Assembly (NCBI RefSeq): GCF_002929355.1
Contig: NZ_PJIR01000011.1
Coordinates: 21,606 to 85,605, forward strand
Direction: 5' to 3'
Source: Arthrobacter sp. B0490
GTDB taxonomy: Bacteria; Actinomycetota; Actinomycetes; Actinomycetales; Micrococcaceae
DNA: 64,000 bases
The position numbers were made by a program, and so were the translations under genes. This document shows, in pieces, positions 17,631 to 26,367 of the stretch (positions are counted from its first letter, which is position 1; every line of letters begins with the position of its first letter). Under the pieces are notes generated by a model. The model saw only the letters and a program-made list of their open reading frames with translations, made no database searches and was not told the DNA's origin.

Positions 17631-17836
17631 GCGGTTCCATGATGTATACGCGTCAACGCAGATTTAGTAGTCCGTCGGTTAACGGACCTTGTCAGTGATA
17701 AAGCCCTCATGACTGTTCCGTTTCGATCGCCGATAACTGATGTTCTGTAAGCCCAGTCGCTGGCAGTGTCGTCACCGCTGGCTCTGGCTCTGGCTAACGG
17801 GGAATGAACAGCGGCGCGTCCAACTAGGGTGGTTTC
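17631..17836. other. Intergenic junction with one iteron-like motif
   Basis: Between the truncated protease and the YhcG gene no coding sequence is seen. Bases 17676-17697 resemble the iteron motif of the first 830 bases at about 18 of 22 positions when one gap is allowed. The YhcG start is preceded by AGGGTGG at a good distance. Confidence 0.4.
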
Positions 17837-18886
17837 ATGCCCCAGCTCGAGCCGGATCTTCCGGGAGACTACGCCGCCACCCTCACGGCCCTGATGGGGT
17901 TGGTGCGGGAAGCCCAGCACCGCGCGCAGCGCGTCGTGAACACGGCGATGATCGAGCTGTACTGGAACATCGGGCGGTCCATTCTGGACAGGCAGGCCGA
18001 CGAACCCTGGGGGAGTAGGGTCCTCGACCGCCTGGCAAAGGACTTGAAGTCAGAGTTCCCCCACATGAAGGGCTTCTCCCGAACAAACCTGTACAACATG
18101 CGTGCCTTCGCCGCTGCATGGGACGGCACCGAACCAATTGTCCAGACACCGTCTGGACAATTGAGCTGGAGCCACAACCTCACCCTCTTGAACAGGATCG
18201 ACGACCACGACCTCCGCGCCTGGTACGCCTCGCGTGCCGCCCAGCACGGCTGGTCCGTGGCCGTCCTCGAGCACCAGATCCTCACCAATCTTCATGGCCG
18301 GGCCGGCGCGGCACCGAACAACCTCGAAGCACGGCTGCCAGGCGTTGGTACGGATCTGGCGCGGGAAGTAGCAAAGGATCCCCTCGTCCTCGACTTCCTC
18401 GGACTGACCGAGGAAGCCCAGGAACACGCCATCGAGGAGGCCATGACCCTCCGGATGGCCCAGACCCTGGCAGAATTCGGGCCAGGCTTCGCCTTCGTCG
18501 GCCGTCAGCACCACCTCAACATCGACGGAGACGACTTCTACATCGACCTCCTGCTCTACCACGTCCCCTCCGACCGGTACGTGGTCGTGGAACTCAAGGC
18601 CGGCAAGTTCAAGCCCGAGAACCTGGGACAACTCAACTTCTACGTCGCAGCCGTCAATGACATCCTGCGACTTCCACGGCAAGCACCCACCGTCGGGATC
18701 CTCGTGTGCGGCTCAAAGAGCGAACGGGTCGTACGCTACGCTCTCGAGGGATCCACCCAACCCCTGGCCGTGACGTCCTACACCTACGAAGCACTTCCCG
18801 CCGATGAACAAGCCACCTTGCCGTCACCGGCCGCCATCACCGCCGCACTCGAGCACGAGAGACAACCAAACGTCACCGACAGCTAA
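17837..18886 (+). CDS. YhcG-family PD-(D/E)XK nuclease (DUF1016)
   Basis: A 349-aa protein with the two-part YhcG layout. The N-terminal DUF1016 domain (residues 20-180) includes VNTAMIELYWNIGRSIL, GFSRTNLYNMRAF and LSWSHNLTLLNRI. The C-terminal nuclease domain has GPGFAFVGRQHHL, DDFYIDLLLYH (acidic residue near 234) and VVVELKAGKF (ELK near 251-253). Members are associated with defence and toxin-antitoxin-like islands; the precise target is unknown. ATG 17837 has AGGGTGG upstream. Two decayed relatives follow on the opposite strand (19025-20070 and 20088-20447). A 29-bp palindrome lies inside the gene at 18135-18163. Confidence 0.9.
   Translation: MPQLEPDLPGDYAATLTALMGLVREAQHRAQRVVNTAMIELYWNIGRSILDRQADEPWGSRVLDRLAKDLKSEFPHMKGFSRTNLYNMRAFAAAWDGTEPIVQTPSGQLSWSHNLTLLNRIDDHDLRAWYASRAAQHGWSVAVLEHQILTNLHGRAGAAPNNLEARLPGVGTDLAREVAKDPLVLDFLGLTEEAQEHAIEEAMTLRMAQTLAEFGPGFAFVGRQHHLNIDGDDFYIDLLLYHVPSDRYVVVELKAGKFKPENLGQLNFYVAAVNDILRLPRQAPTVGILVCGSKSERVVRYALEGSTQPLAVTSYTYEALPADEQATLPSPAAITAALEHERQPNVTDS
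18135..18163. repeat. 29-bp palindrome (13-3-13) inside YhcG gene
   Basis: CAATTGTCCAGAC, spacer ACC, GTCTGGACAATTG: perfect arms. It encodes the IVQTPSGQL segment between the two helices preceding LSWSHN. Equivalent palindromes with different arm sequence occur at the same place in both decayed copies. Confidence 0.9.
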
Positions 18887-19007
18887 GGCCCTCAACCCTG
18901 CGGGGTAATTCCGCGACGAAGCGCTGTATGACGCATCGGGAGATCGTCTTGGGGCCTGCAAACGCCCCTCTTTCAGGTGCCGCAGAAGCGCCGATAACCT
19001 ATCTTAT

Positions 19008-19023
19008 GTCAACAAATGTTGAC
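19008..19023. promoter_or_regulatory. 16-bp perfect palindrome, possible operator
   Basis: GTCAACA-AA-TGTTGAC lies in the 138-bp gap between the convergent intact and decayed YhcG genes. No other feature is seen in that gap. A binding site for a dimeric regulator is possible, but there is no adjacent start codon. Confidence 0.4.
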
Positions 19024-19024
19024 G

Positions 19025-20070
19025 TCACCCATGCTTGCTGATGCTCGAGTCGATCTGGTCGAACGCTGCAGCGAGGTCGTCGGCCGCCGGCAGGGCGCGC
19101 TGCTCCGCGGCCGGCAGGTTTTCGTATGTGTAGGTGGAGACGGCCATCGGCGAGTCGGATCGTCCGAGGGCCTAGCGGACGGTGTGCTCGTTCTTACTAC
19201 CGCAAATTAGAATCCCGACCGTCTCGTTGTGAGCTTCTCGGCGGAGCTTGTCGTCAACCAGGGCGACGTAAAAGTTGAGCTTGCCGGCATACTCGGGCTG
19301 AAACTTGCCGGTTTTCAACTCGATGACAAAGTAGCGCAGCTGCTCGACGTGGAAGAACAGCAGGTCGACGTAGAAGTCGTCCCGCCGACCTCGAAGTGAA
19401 CTTGCCGCCCGACAAAGGCGAACCCGGGACCGAGCTCGCGCAAGGTGTCGACGATCCGCTCGGTCAGGGCCTGCTCAAGGTCACGCTCGGCCACCTCACC
19501 AGTCAGTCCGAGGGATTCAAAGGCATAGGGGTCCTTCGCTACCTGCTGAGCGAGTTCGGAATCAGGAGCCGCAAGTTGTCGACGGAAGTTCGAAGGCGCC
19601 GCCCCAGTCCGTTCCATCGACCGATTCATGATCATGTTCATTAGCACGTTCCTCGACCACCCATATTCGACAGCTGCCGCGGCATACCAGTCGCGGGCGT
19701 CAGGATCGAGGTTCTTGTCGAGGATCGTGCGGATGTGACCCCAAGGCAATTACGCCACAGGCTGTGGCGCAATTGAAGCTTCGGACCAGAGCCTGGCGAA
19801 AGTCGTCATGTACTGCAGATTCCGGGGTGAGAATCCTGTCATGTCCGGGAACTCGCTTCGAAGGTCGGATGCAGGCCGGGCGATGACCCGACTCCCCCAT
19901 CCGTCCTCCTCCTGGCGCGCGAGCACGTCTCGACCGACGCTCCAGTACAACTCGATCAGCTGTGTGTTGACAGCCCGCCGTGCTGTTGAGCGAGCTGCAC
20001 GGACACGAGCCTTCAGCCGATGAAGAGTTTCCCCATACTCATCCGGTAGCAGGGCGTCAGACGAAGTCAT
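19025..20070 (-). pseudogene. Decayed YhcG-family nuclease gene, second copy
   Basis: Conceptual translation runs the length of the family. From 20070 the frame reads YGETLHRLKARVRAARSTA and onward to IAPQPVA, where CAA has become TAA (a stop in place of Gln before LPWGH). It continues in frame through PWGHIRTILDKN to GPGFAFVGRQVHFEVGG, where a run of G has lost one base (GGCGGGACGAC instead of GGCGGGGACGAC). The nuclease domain then continues in the shifted frame (DDFYVDLLFFHV, VIELKTGKF), meets a TAG after SKNEHTVR and ends with TGA at 19025-19027. Two nonsense changes and one frameshift make it inactive. It is not a recent copy of the plus-strand gene, since the protein sequence differs throughout. 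Confidence 0.85.
19747..19775. repeat. 29-bp imperfect palindrome inside decayed YhcG copy
   Basis: Arms CAATTACGCCACA and TGTGGCGCAATTG with spacer GGC. The single mismatch is the base that created the TAA stop, so the ancestral arms were perfect. Confidence 0.85.
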
Positions 20071-20087
20071 TACCTCACTCTGGCAGT

Positions 20088-20447
20088 TTACGGCCCTGCT
20101 CCGGCTCCACCGATTACATTAGATAGACCGCTCTGGTTCTCCAGTCGCTTGAAAAGGATGAGGCTGAATCCTGCAGACAGGATCTGCACGATTGTCCTGC
20201 TCCCCTCCCTCGAGTCAGCCAAGGCCCACCTGTGGCGCAGCTTCCTCCGCAAGAGCCCTCTCATTTGCGGAAACTGGTCACAGAGATCCTCAGCCAGAGG
20301 ACCGAGTACGACCCTCCCCCACAGTTCAACCTGAGGGACAAAGGCGAATGGACAACAGGCTGTTGGGTAATCCTGTCCCAGCACGTTCCAGCCACCCCTA
20401 CGCACTTTTGATCGGCTGAGCGGTCGAGCCGCCCGAACCACCACCAT
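20088..20447 (-). pseudogene. Remnant of a third YhcG N-terminal domain
   Basis: The frame contains LWGRVVLGPLAEDLCDQFPQM, RGLLRRKLRHRWALADS and SRTIVQILSAGFSLILFKRL. These align with WGSRVIDRLAxDLRSEFPDM, the GxSRxNLYxMRAxA helix and the IVQ...LxLLxxL segment of the YhcG proteins next door. The sequence before and after does not fit the family, so only a 70-residue core remains. It lies immediately upstream of the second copy in the same direction. Confidence 0.65.
20166..20194. repeat. 29-bp decayed palindrome inside third YhcG remnant
   Basis: Left 13 bases GAATCCTGCAGAC and right 13 bases ATCTGCACGATTG around AGG pair at about 10 of 13 positions, including TGCAGA with TCTGCA. Geometry and position in the protein match the palindromes of the other two copies. 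Confidence 0.6.
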
Positions 20448-20575
20448 TCGTAGGCGTATGACCGCCCGCCTGGTGCAACCTGCATATGAGCAAACACCTT
20501 ACTCACAGAGTCCGGAACTCTGTAAGTTGCCCATGACGGCTCGCTGGCCCCTAGCCGTTACCCTCACGGGACGCT

Positions 20576-20764
20576 TCAAGCGTGATGTCGACGCGCGGAC
20601 AGTCGACCTGCCCATTCCTCCCCGACCGCCAATGCAGCGAAGCGGTCCTCGAGTACGACTGGGATAAAATCATTCATAATTATAAAGGTAAGGAGTACGC
20701 CGGGAAGCAGGATGGAAAAGAAGCCCATTAGGCCGATGAAAAACCTTTGCGGATCAAAGTTCAT
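20576..20764 (-). pseudogene. Truncated membrane protein N-terminus
   Basis: A 62-aa frame beginning MNFDPQRFFIGLMGFFSILL, with one hydrophobic segment (LMGFFSILLPGVLLTFIIM) and the following VLEDRFAALAVGEEWAG. It looks like the start of a larger multi-pass membrane protein of unknown function that I recall from diverse bacteria; the frame ends in unrelated sequence after residue 52. No homologous continuation is visible downstream. It is just downstream of the GH13 operon in the same direction. Confidence 0.5.
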
Positions 20765-20829
20765 GGAACCGCCTCTATAACTGACCTTCGCCGGACATCT
20801 CTCACTACCGCTCGACTCTAAAACGTCCG

Positions 20830-22614
20830 TTAGTCGTCCTGTGACATGATCAGAGCGCTGTACCCGCCGATGCCAATTTCAGCTGAAAAGGGCATGTTGT
20901 CCCAGGGGATGGAATCTGCGATCGAGTCGTACCCTGGTACATTGCCGAATCCAAAGTCGTATCCGATGTAGTCGCTGTTGAAGCGCACTCGCCAGCGCCT
21001 TCCTCTGGGTAGTCCAATTCGGTAACCTTGGTGGGCGTCGGCGCCGAAGTTTGCAATCACCACTACATCGTCGCGGGGTCCGCCGTGGTACCACCGGTGA
21101 AAGGCGACGATTCGTGCGGCGTAATCGAGGTGGTGCAGATGCATTCCGTTGCCAGAGAGGCCGCGGGTTGTGTCGAACCAGTTCCGGCGGAGGCGGATGA
21201 GGTCCCGATACAACGCGAGGATCCCCCACCGGGTGGTGCTCTTCGACCAGTCGAGGGTCCTCTCGTCGCTCCACCACTGATCCTCGAGGAACTCCTGGCC
21301 TTGGAAGAGCATCGGGATACCGGGCGCGGTCAGCACGAGGGCAGCACCAAGGGTCGAACGCTTTTTCGCTGGCCTGCTGTCGGCCGACCCGGGCGATATT
21401 TCTTCCGGCAACCGCTGCCTGCCATTGCCTGTCTCATCGTGCGACTCGGTGTAAATCACCCGGTCATAGGGGCCCGTGCTGCTCGTAGTCGTCAGTGCTC
21501 GCGCAATGCGGCTGAGGTCACGCTCCTGATCCCATACCGGAGTGAGCACCGAACGCACGTCGTGGACGAAAGGGTTCCATTGGGCGTCGAAGCCTGCTCC
21601 ACCCCGTGACGTTGCTTCAGTGATGCGGTCGCCAGCCGCGAAGTCCTCGGCGATGAGGATCTTCCATGGCTGGCGCCAACGGACCGTGTCGCTGATCCTC
21701 TGTAGAAGACGCCACCCGTCAGGAAGCTGTTCGCCGGACGCTGACCACATCTGGGCGGTCTGGTCCAACCGGAGACCGTCGAGGTGGAATTCTTCCAGCC
21801 ACATCAACGCGTTGTCGGTGATGAAGTCCTGCACTTCCGGACGGCCGTAATCGGGTCGGGGGGATTGCCATGGGGTGGCTTCGCGCCAGTCGTTGTAAAA
21901 GTAGATGCCCCCGTACCCGTTTTCTGACCATCCGTCGTATCGCCATAGGCTTCGTTCGAGGTCCGCAGCACCGAAGTGGTTGTACACGAGGTCAAGAACC
22001 ACTGCTAGGCCCCGGTTGTGTGCCTCGCGCACGAAGTCCTTTAGGGCATCCGGGCCGCCGTAGTCGCTCTCGACCGCGAACGGGAGCATGGTGTTGTACC
22101 CCTTTGAGCGGAACCCGCCGAACTCTCCGACGGGAAGGATCTCGACCACATTCGCTCCGAGATCACGAACATGGTCGAGTCGTTGGATCGCAGAGCGCAG
22201 GGTGCCCGGGCCGCTGCCGGATGACGTGAACGTACCGACGTGGAGTTCGTAGATGACGGCGGTGTTCCATGAGGGCGTCGTGAAGCGCTCGTCTCCCCAG
22301 GAGTATGCGTCGCCTGCGTAGACGATCGCGTTGCCGATTGAACTGACTACCGCCCGTGCGCGAGCGTCAGCCTTGCGAAGAACTTCACCGGTTCGGGAAG
22401 TAAGAAGGAAGGCATATTGATCGCCAACTCGCGCTCCGTCGACGTCAATTGACCAGTACCCGTTTCCCTCCCTACTTAAGTCTCTGCCCCGGCCTCCCCA
22501 CCGGTGATCTGGATCTTCCACTCGGACCGCGGTCGCGAAAGGAGCCCAGGTTCGGAAAGTCACCCCTCCCGGGTAGCAGATTGCCCCGATGCCCGGCCTC
22601 GTCGATGCTCTCAC
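20830..22614 (-). CDS. GH13 glucan branching enzyme-like protein with CBM48
   Basis: About 594 aa. The N-terminus has the CBM48-type signature VTFRTWAPFATAVRVED. The (beta/alpha)8 barrel contains VVLDLVYNHFG, LDGLRLDQT (nucleophile Asp near 281), ILIAEDF (acid/base Glu near 322) and YTESHDE (transition-state Asp near 391), so all three catalytic acids are present. The C-terminal part holds an amylase-type beta domain ending GGYSALIM. The best fit is a branching enzyme or malto-oligosyltrehalose trehalohydrolase type protein. GTG 22612-22614 is chosen since the upstream gene ends at 22628 and AGGA precedes it; the frame continues upstream to 22755 in unrelated sequence. It follows another GH13 gene by 13 bases, so both are in one operon. 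Confidence 0.8.
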   Translation of the reverse strand: MRASTRPGIGAICYPGGVTFRTWAPFATAVRVEDPDHRWGGRGRDLSREGNGYWSIDVDGARVGDQYAFLLTSRTGEVLRKADARARAVVSSIGNAIVYAGDAYSWGDERFTTPSWNTAVIYELHVGTFTSSGSGPGTLRSAIQRLDHVRDLGANVVEILPVGEFGGFRSKGYNTMLPFAVESDYGGPDALKDFVREAHNRGLAVVLDLVYNHFGAADLERSLWRYDGWSENGYGGIYFYNDWREATPWQSPRPDYGRPEVQDFITDNALMWLEEFHLDGLRLDQTAQMWSASGEQLPDGWRLLQRISDTVRWRQPWKILIAEDFAAGDRITEATSRGGAGFDAQWNPFVHDVRSVLTPVWDQERDLSRIARALTTTSSTGPYDRVIYTESHDETGNGRQRLPEEISPGSADSRPAKKRSTLGAALVLTAPGIPMLFQGQEFLEDQWWSDERTLDWSKSTTRWGILALYRDLIRLRRNWFDTTRGLSGNGMHLHHLDYAARIVAFHRWYHGGPRDDVVVIANFGADAHQGYRIGLPRGRRWRVRFNSDYIGYDFGFGNVPGYDSIADSIPWDNMPFSAEIGIGGYSALIMSQDD

Positions 22615-22627
22615 GTTCCTACCCGTT

Positions 22628-24718
22628 TCACACGACTCGGTCGAGGTGAAGCGCCTGGACCTGAGTAGCCTGAAGCCCGACACCGATGCCGTGCTGGAGT
22701 AGTGCTCTCCCAAGCACTGGTCGGCTCCAGAGATACCGGTCCGGGTCGAACCCAATCAGATCGCGGACCTGGTACCAGTCGTTCGGGGATTGCGCCAGCC
22801 AATCCCGGGTGCGCTCACCGACGTCAAACGTCGCGGCCGCCCACGCGACACGGTCGAGATTACTGAATACAAGGATCGGCGCCTCGGCGGGATCCGTTCC
22901 CCACCTGCTGAACGCGAATATTGAATGAGGTCCGTCCGCCGAGAATTGTACGAGCCGTTCCCGGTTGTCGCCTCGCAGGGAGGGGTGCGCGTTTCGTAAT
23001 ATTCCCCCTCGTCCGATCCATGCTGCGAGATTGTTCAACTCAGCAGGCAGCAGGCCTTGGCGCCGGTACCAAAGTGTGGGCACGCCGCCCTTCGCCTTAA
23101 ATCGTAGTTGCTCACCCTCGGCGTATTCGTCTCCGGCGAGCATGAGGAAGGGGCCGCCGAGGAGTTGCATCGTCATCACTGCGTTTCCGTAGGCGGCGAG
23201 GTTCTCACCGAAGAAGTGGATTGCCCGCCTCTCGTCGTGATTACCCGTTCCCAGAAACTCTCGGTTTCGGTGCACCACTCCAAAGCCGTTCCAAAGGCGG
23301 TCAACGTCCTGGTCCGCGAATGCTCGAAGCACCCCCATGTAGTCCGACGACTGCACGACGTCCGCCACGCAACCCGTGTACTCCTTGCGATCGTGGTCCT
23401 CCATCACCCAGATCATGGATGCATCCGGCCCGCGGCGCTCACGCACCTGCATCTCGACCCAAGGCAACGTCTGTTCGAAGAAATGGAACGGCATCGCCAG
23501 GCAGTGATCAATTCTGAATCCGTCAACTCCGAGCTCGGTCGCCGCCCAAGCCATTGCCCGTCCGATGTAGGCAAGCACCCGGAGGTTCTGCGGCGTTCTT
23601 GGATACCACATGCGATCCGCCGGGCTGCCCCCGTGATTCAAGTGCTTGACGTCCGCCCAAGTTCCGTACCAGTCAGGTGAATACGTCTCGCTCACCGACT
23701 CCGCCCCGAACGGGTTGGCAGAGCCATCCGGATAGCGGGTCGCGTACATCTGGGGCAGCATGTACTCGGCGTAGTCCTTGACCTCGTCCGGGTATTGCAC
23801 ACCGTCCAAGCGTTCCTGAACCTCATGGAGTTGGGCGTCGTCGATTGCCGAGAGCTCATAGTCGCGTCGGCGGGCCGTGACTCCCGTGTCGGTAGGTGAC
23901 ACGTCCCGGTAGATGAAGTTGTGGCCTACGTGATTGGGTGCAATCTCAACTAGGACCTTCATGTTCAGTTGGTGAGCCCGGTCGACCAGTCGCTTCATCG
24001 CGGCGTTCGCCAGTTCGTGCTGTTTATCCAAATCCCAGGGAGGTACTCCGCGTGAGTCGTGGGATAGATCGGGGTCGATCGAAAACCAGTCGTTGCTCGC
24101 ATAGTCGCTTCCGGCGTCGTCTTGACCCTCCCGGCGGAGCCACGGGTCCAATCGGTACGGCACCTGAAACCAGACGCAGTTCACTCCCTCGTCCCGAAGT
24201 GTCGTCAAGTTGTACCGGGCGGCTCCGTCTCCGAGGAGATCCTCGATCAGTGAGATGTCCGTGCTGCCTGACCTAGCGTTCACCTTATCAATCGGCACCT
24301 CACGAACAACCAGATTTGCGGTGTCGGTAGCACCGACGCGAAGGACGAGTCTGTTCTGCAAGCCGAATGTTGCCGACCAGTTTGTTTGACCCGAGTAATC
24401 TTGCGCCCAGTAATTTTGTCCATGGATGACCACATACGCAGTCACGATGAAGGTGCCGAGTAATGCATCCGGAAGAGTGAGGGAGAAGGCCTTTTGATGA
24501 CCGTCGGTTGGTTGCGTCTCAATCATGGCAATTGCGTTGAAGTCGACGGGGTTTGCGTTCCCGTAATTCGTCCACACGAACGCGGTGACGACCCCGAGGT
24601 CCGCGGCCTGTCTCCCGGTGACGCCCAAGCCGACAGTAAGCCGCTCACCCGGCGTCAACTTCACCCGGAAGGATCCCGGGTCTACTTGCGCAGTTCCGAA
24701 GCTGATGCGCTCAATCAT
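22628..24718 (-). CDS. GH13 alpha-amylase family protein
   Basis: About 696 aa. Residues 1-150 form a beta-rich unrecognised domain. The barrel contains VLVEIAPNHVGHNF (region I), VDGFRIDHCL (region II, nucleophile Asp near 400), WVMEDHD (region III, Glu near 440) and GTGNHDERR (region IV). A C-terminal domain follows, with QFSADGPHSIFAFSRW. Substrate is not predictable; alpha-glucan hydrolysis or transfer is likely. ATG 24716-24718 has GGAG five bases upstream and is preferred to GTG 24724. It sits between a SLOG-like gene and a branching-enzyme-like gene, all minus strand. There is no signal peptide, so a cytoplasmic enzyme. Confidence 0.8.
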   Translation of the reverse strand: MIERISFGTAQVDPGSFRVKLTPGERLTVGLGVTGRQAADLGVVTAFVWTNYGNANPVDFNAIAMIETQPTDGHQKAFSLTLPDALLGTFIVTAYVVIHGQNYWAQDYSGQTNWSATFGLQNRLVLRVGATDTANLVVREVPIDKVNARSGSTDISLIEDLLGDGAARYNLTTLRDEGVNCVWFQVPYRLDPWLRREGQDDAGSDYASNDWFSIDPDLSHDSRGVPPWDLDKQHELANAAMKRLVDRAHQLNMKVLVEIAPNHVGHNFIYRDVSPTDTGVTARRRDYELSAIDDAQLHEVQERLDGVQYPDEVKDYAEYMLPQMYATRYPDGSANPFGAESVSETYSPDWYGTWADVKHLNHGGSPADRMWYPRTPQNLRVLAYIGRAMAWAATELGVDGFRIDHCLAMPFHFFEQTLPWVEMQVRERRGPDASMIWVMEDHDRKEYTGCVADVVQSSDYMGVLRAFADQDVDRLWNGFGVVHRNREFLGTGNHDERRAIHFFGENLAAYGNAVMTMQLLGGPFLMLAGDEYAEGEQLRFKAKGGVPTLWYRRQGLLPAELNNLAAWIGRGGILRNAHPSLRGDNRERLVQFSADGPHSIFAFSRWGTDPAEAPILVFSNLDRVAWAAATFDVGERTRDWLAQSPNDWYQVRDLIGFDPDRYLWSRPVLGRALLQHGIGVGLQATQVQALHLDRVV

Positions 24719-24771
24719 CTGCACTCCATCATGGTGATTCCAAATTGGAATCGGCTAGAGCCTGGCGGCGC

Positions 24772-25491
24772 TCATCGCCCGGCTGCGGTAATCGAGGCTT
24801 CGACGAACATAGTCCACGCCTGCGCGTCTCCGAGGGTGCGCCAAGACGGCCTGTCTTCAACCTGTCCGATGGTTCGGAGGAGCTTTTTGACGATCACATC
24901 CGCGTTTTCATCCGTTCGCGGAAGGGGCTGATAGCAGAAGTCGTCGTCGGGCTTATTTGCCCACTCATAGGCCTGGCGGATCCCTTTCCGAACCGGATCC
25001 CCGTCGTCGGTCGGTTTGATTCGGTTGAGGGCCGCTGTCGTAAGGGTCTGTATCGTCGCCTCGCGCCCGGCCGCGTTAGAAACGCTCACCAGTGCGACGG
25101 GACGGCTGAGGTAGAGGGCAAAGATCGCCTCGGAGGACGTCCCGTCGCTGGCTCCTATGGCAATCGCAGCGTGACACAAACATGCTTCGACGAAGTTGCG
25201 CTCGTGATTTCCTCCTGGCGTCAGGACGCCACCACGATGCGATTCCGTCCACGGCGCGGGCGAAGACTCATTGGCGACTCCGATCCACACCGGGGGGTCG
25301 ACGGTGGCGTTGATCTCCTCAGCGGCCACGATCGCCATGTCTTTAATTTTCGTGGCTGGTTTCTTCCACGCGCCACCGGTCAGGACGATGGCCCTCTGGC
25401 GCGCTATTGCTCGCCCCAGGAGCCTCGCTGCCTCAAGCTCATGGTCGGAAGGGCTGTTACTCCCGAAAACTGCGATAAGCGGGAGTGTCAT
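24772..25491 (-). CDS. SLOG/LOG-like Rossmann-fold protein
   Basis: A 239-aa protein with the nucleotide-binding pattern of the SLOG superfamily: strand and turn IAVFGSNSP at the N-terminus, IVLTGGAWK near 35-43, LTPGGNHERN near 90-99, IAIGASDGTSSE near 110-121 and YLSRPVALV. This resembles the TIGR00725/LOG type proteins that bind or cleave nucleotide derivatives. ATG 25489-25491 has AGGAA nine bases upstream. It is the first gene of a three-gene group with two GH13 enzymes, 47 bases before the first. Whether it senses a nucleotide sugar or is unrelated to the enzymes cannot be told. Confidence 0.65.
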   Translation of the reverse strand: MTLPLIAVFGSNSPSDHELEAARLLGRAIARQRAIVLTGGAWKKPATKIKDMAIVAAEEINATVDPPVWIGVANESSPAPWTESHRGGVLTPGGNHERNFVEACLCHAAIAIGASDGTSSEAIFALYLSRPVALVSVSNAAGREATIQTLTTAALNRIKPTDDGDPVRKGIRQAYEWANKPDDDFCYQPLPRTDENADVIVKKLLRTIGQVEDRPSWRTLGDAQAWTMFVEASITAAGR

Positions 25492-25848
25492 TAGGTATTC
25501 CTCACCATTGCTTAGCGGAATCGTCGTCCGGCAATGACTCCGCCGGACCCTGCTGGCGGCTCCAGAACACTGACAGGTTCATGACAGTTCGATGACTGCT
25601 TAGGATCCCGGATGTACAGCCACCACCGATTGTTAAGTTGCTTGCCGTCAAAAACAACTTGATCATGCTGGCGTCGGGGATCATGGATGCCCTGAGGGCT
25701 TGGAGACCGATCAAATCAGTAGGCCTCGCGTGCAGAATCGTTAGGAGTGCAACGCTATTGCCGCCTCCGTATGCTGTCAATAGTTCGAACCGAATTCATA
25801 AAGAAGCTTCTCTTGGCAGGCTTTCGCATTTGGCACGGCTGTAACCAC

Positions 25849-25868
25849 CTGGCAGCGAGTGCTGCCAG
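25849..25868. other. Hairpin with 8-bp stem
   Basis: CTGGCAGC, loop GAGT, GCTGCCAG. There is no T tract on either side, so it is not a canonical terminator. Confidence 0.6.
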
Positions 25869-26097
25869 ATAGCACTACTTCTAGAATGTTCCCGGCAGCA
25901 CAATCAACGTCAATAGCCAGTGCTAGGCGGGAAGAGTGATGGGAACATTAATTCATTCTTTGCAATGCATTCGATGAGCGCGCGCAACCGTGAGAGAACT
26001 GAAGCGGCCATCTGAAGATCATCCTCGAAGAAGTCAATCACTAACGACTTTAAAGACGAGCCATCAGTTGCGCCCACCACTGCCCTCGTCGATGCGA

Positions 26098-26126
26098 AGT
26101 GGGCCCGCGCTTGGCGCGGGCCCACT
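26098..26126 (-). terminator. Strong GC hairpin downstream of eCIS operon
   Basis: AGTGGGCCCGCGC, loop TTG, GCGCGGGCCCACT: a perfect 13-bp stem about 240 bases past the last eCIS stop codon. No T tract follows on either strand, so it may act as an end-stabilising or factor-assisted terminator for the long operon. Confidence 0.5.
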
Positions 26127-26367
26127 GACTTCAAGGTGCTACACCAGGACTCGAACCATTCAAGACTCCGGACTACTCATCGACTGAGGACCACAGGCGA
26201 ACCCGCGAGAACTACTGCGACACTGCAACCTTTGCCATAACCCAAACCGTGGGACGGTGTAACAGCTCCATGATATCGCTATCTCTTCGCTCGGGGAAGG
26301 TGCGTGCCCTTTTTCGACGGCAAGATTCGAACTATTCGGTGGATTACGCTGGTGGGTTCCGAGGCGG

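Larger units (their letters stand above)
25492..26367. other. Long intergenic region without convincing genes
   Basis: About 875 bases between the SLOG operon and the last eCIS gene. Short open frames here (at 25502-25780, 25638-25844 and 25910-26134) lack ribosome sites and protein character. Two perfect hairpins are present, at 25849-25868 and 26098-26126, and nothing else is recognisable. Confidence 0.6.

Noticed and set aside
25910..26134. 74-aa minus-strand open frame
   Set aside because: It covers the 26098-26126 hairpin in its first codons and lacks a ribosome site.
26130..26180. tRNA-like T-loop sequence on the minus strand (GGTTCGAGTCC)
   Set aside because: No matching T-stem, anticodon or acceptor arms can be built.
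26318..26345. Second T-loop-like sequence (GTTCGAATC on the minus strand)
   Set aside because: No cloverleaf can be formed.
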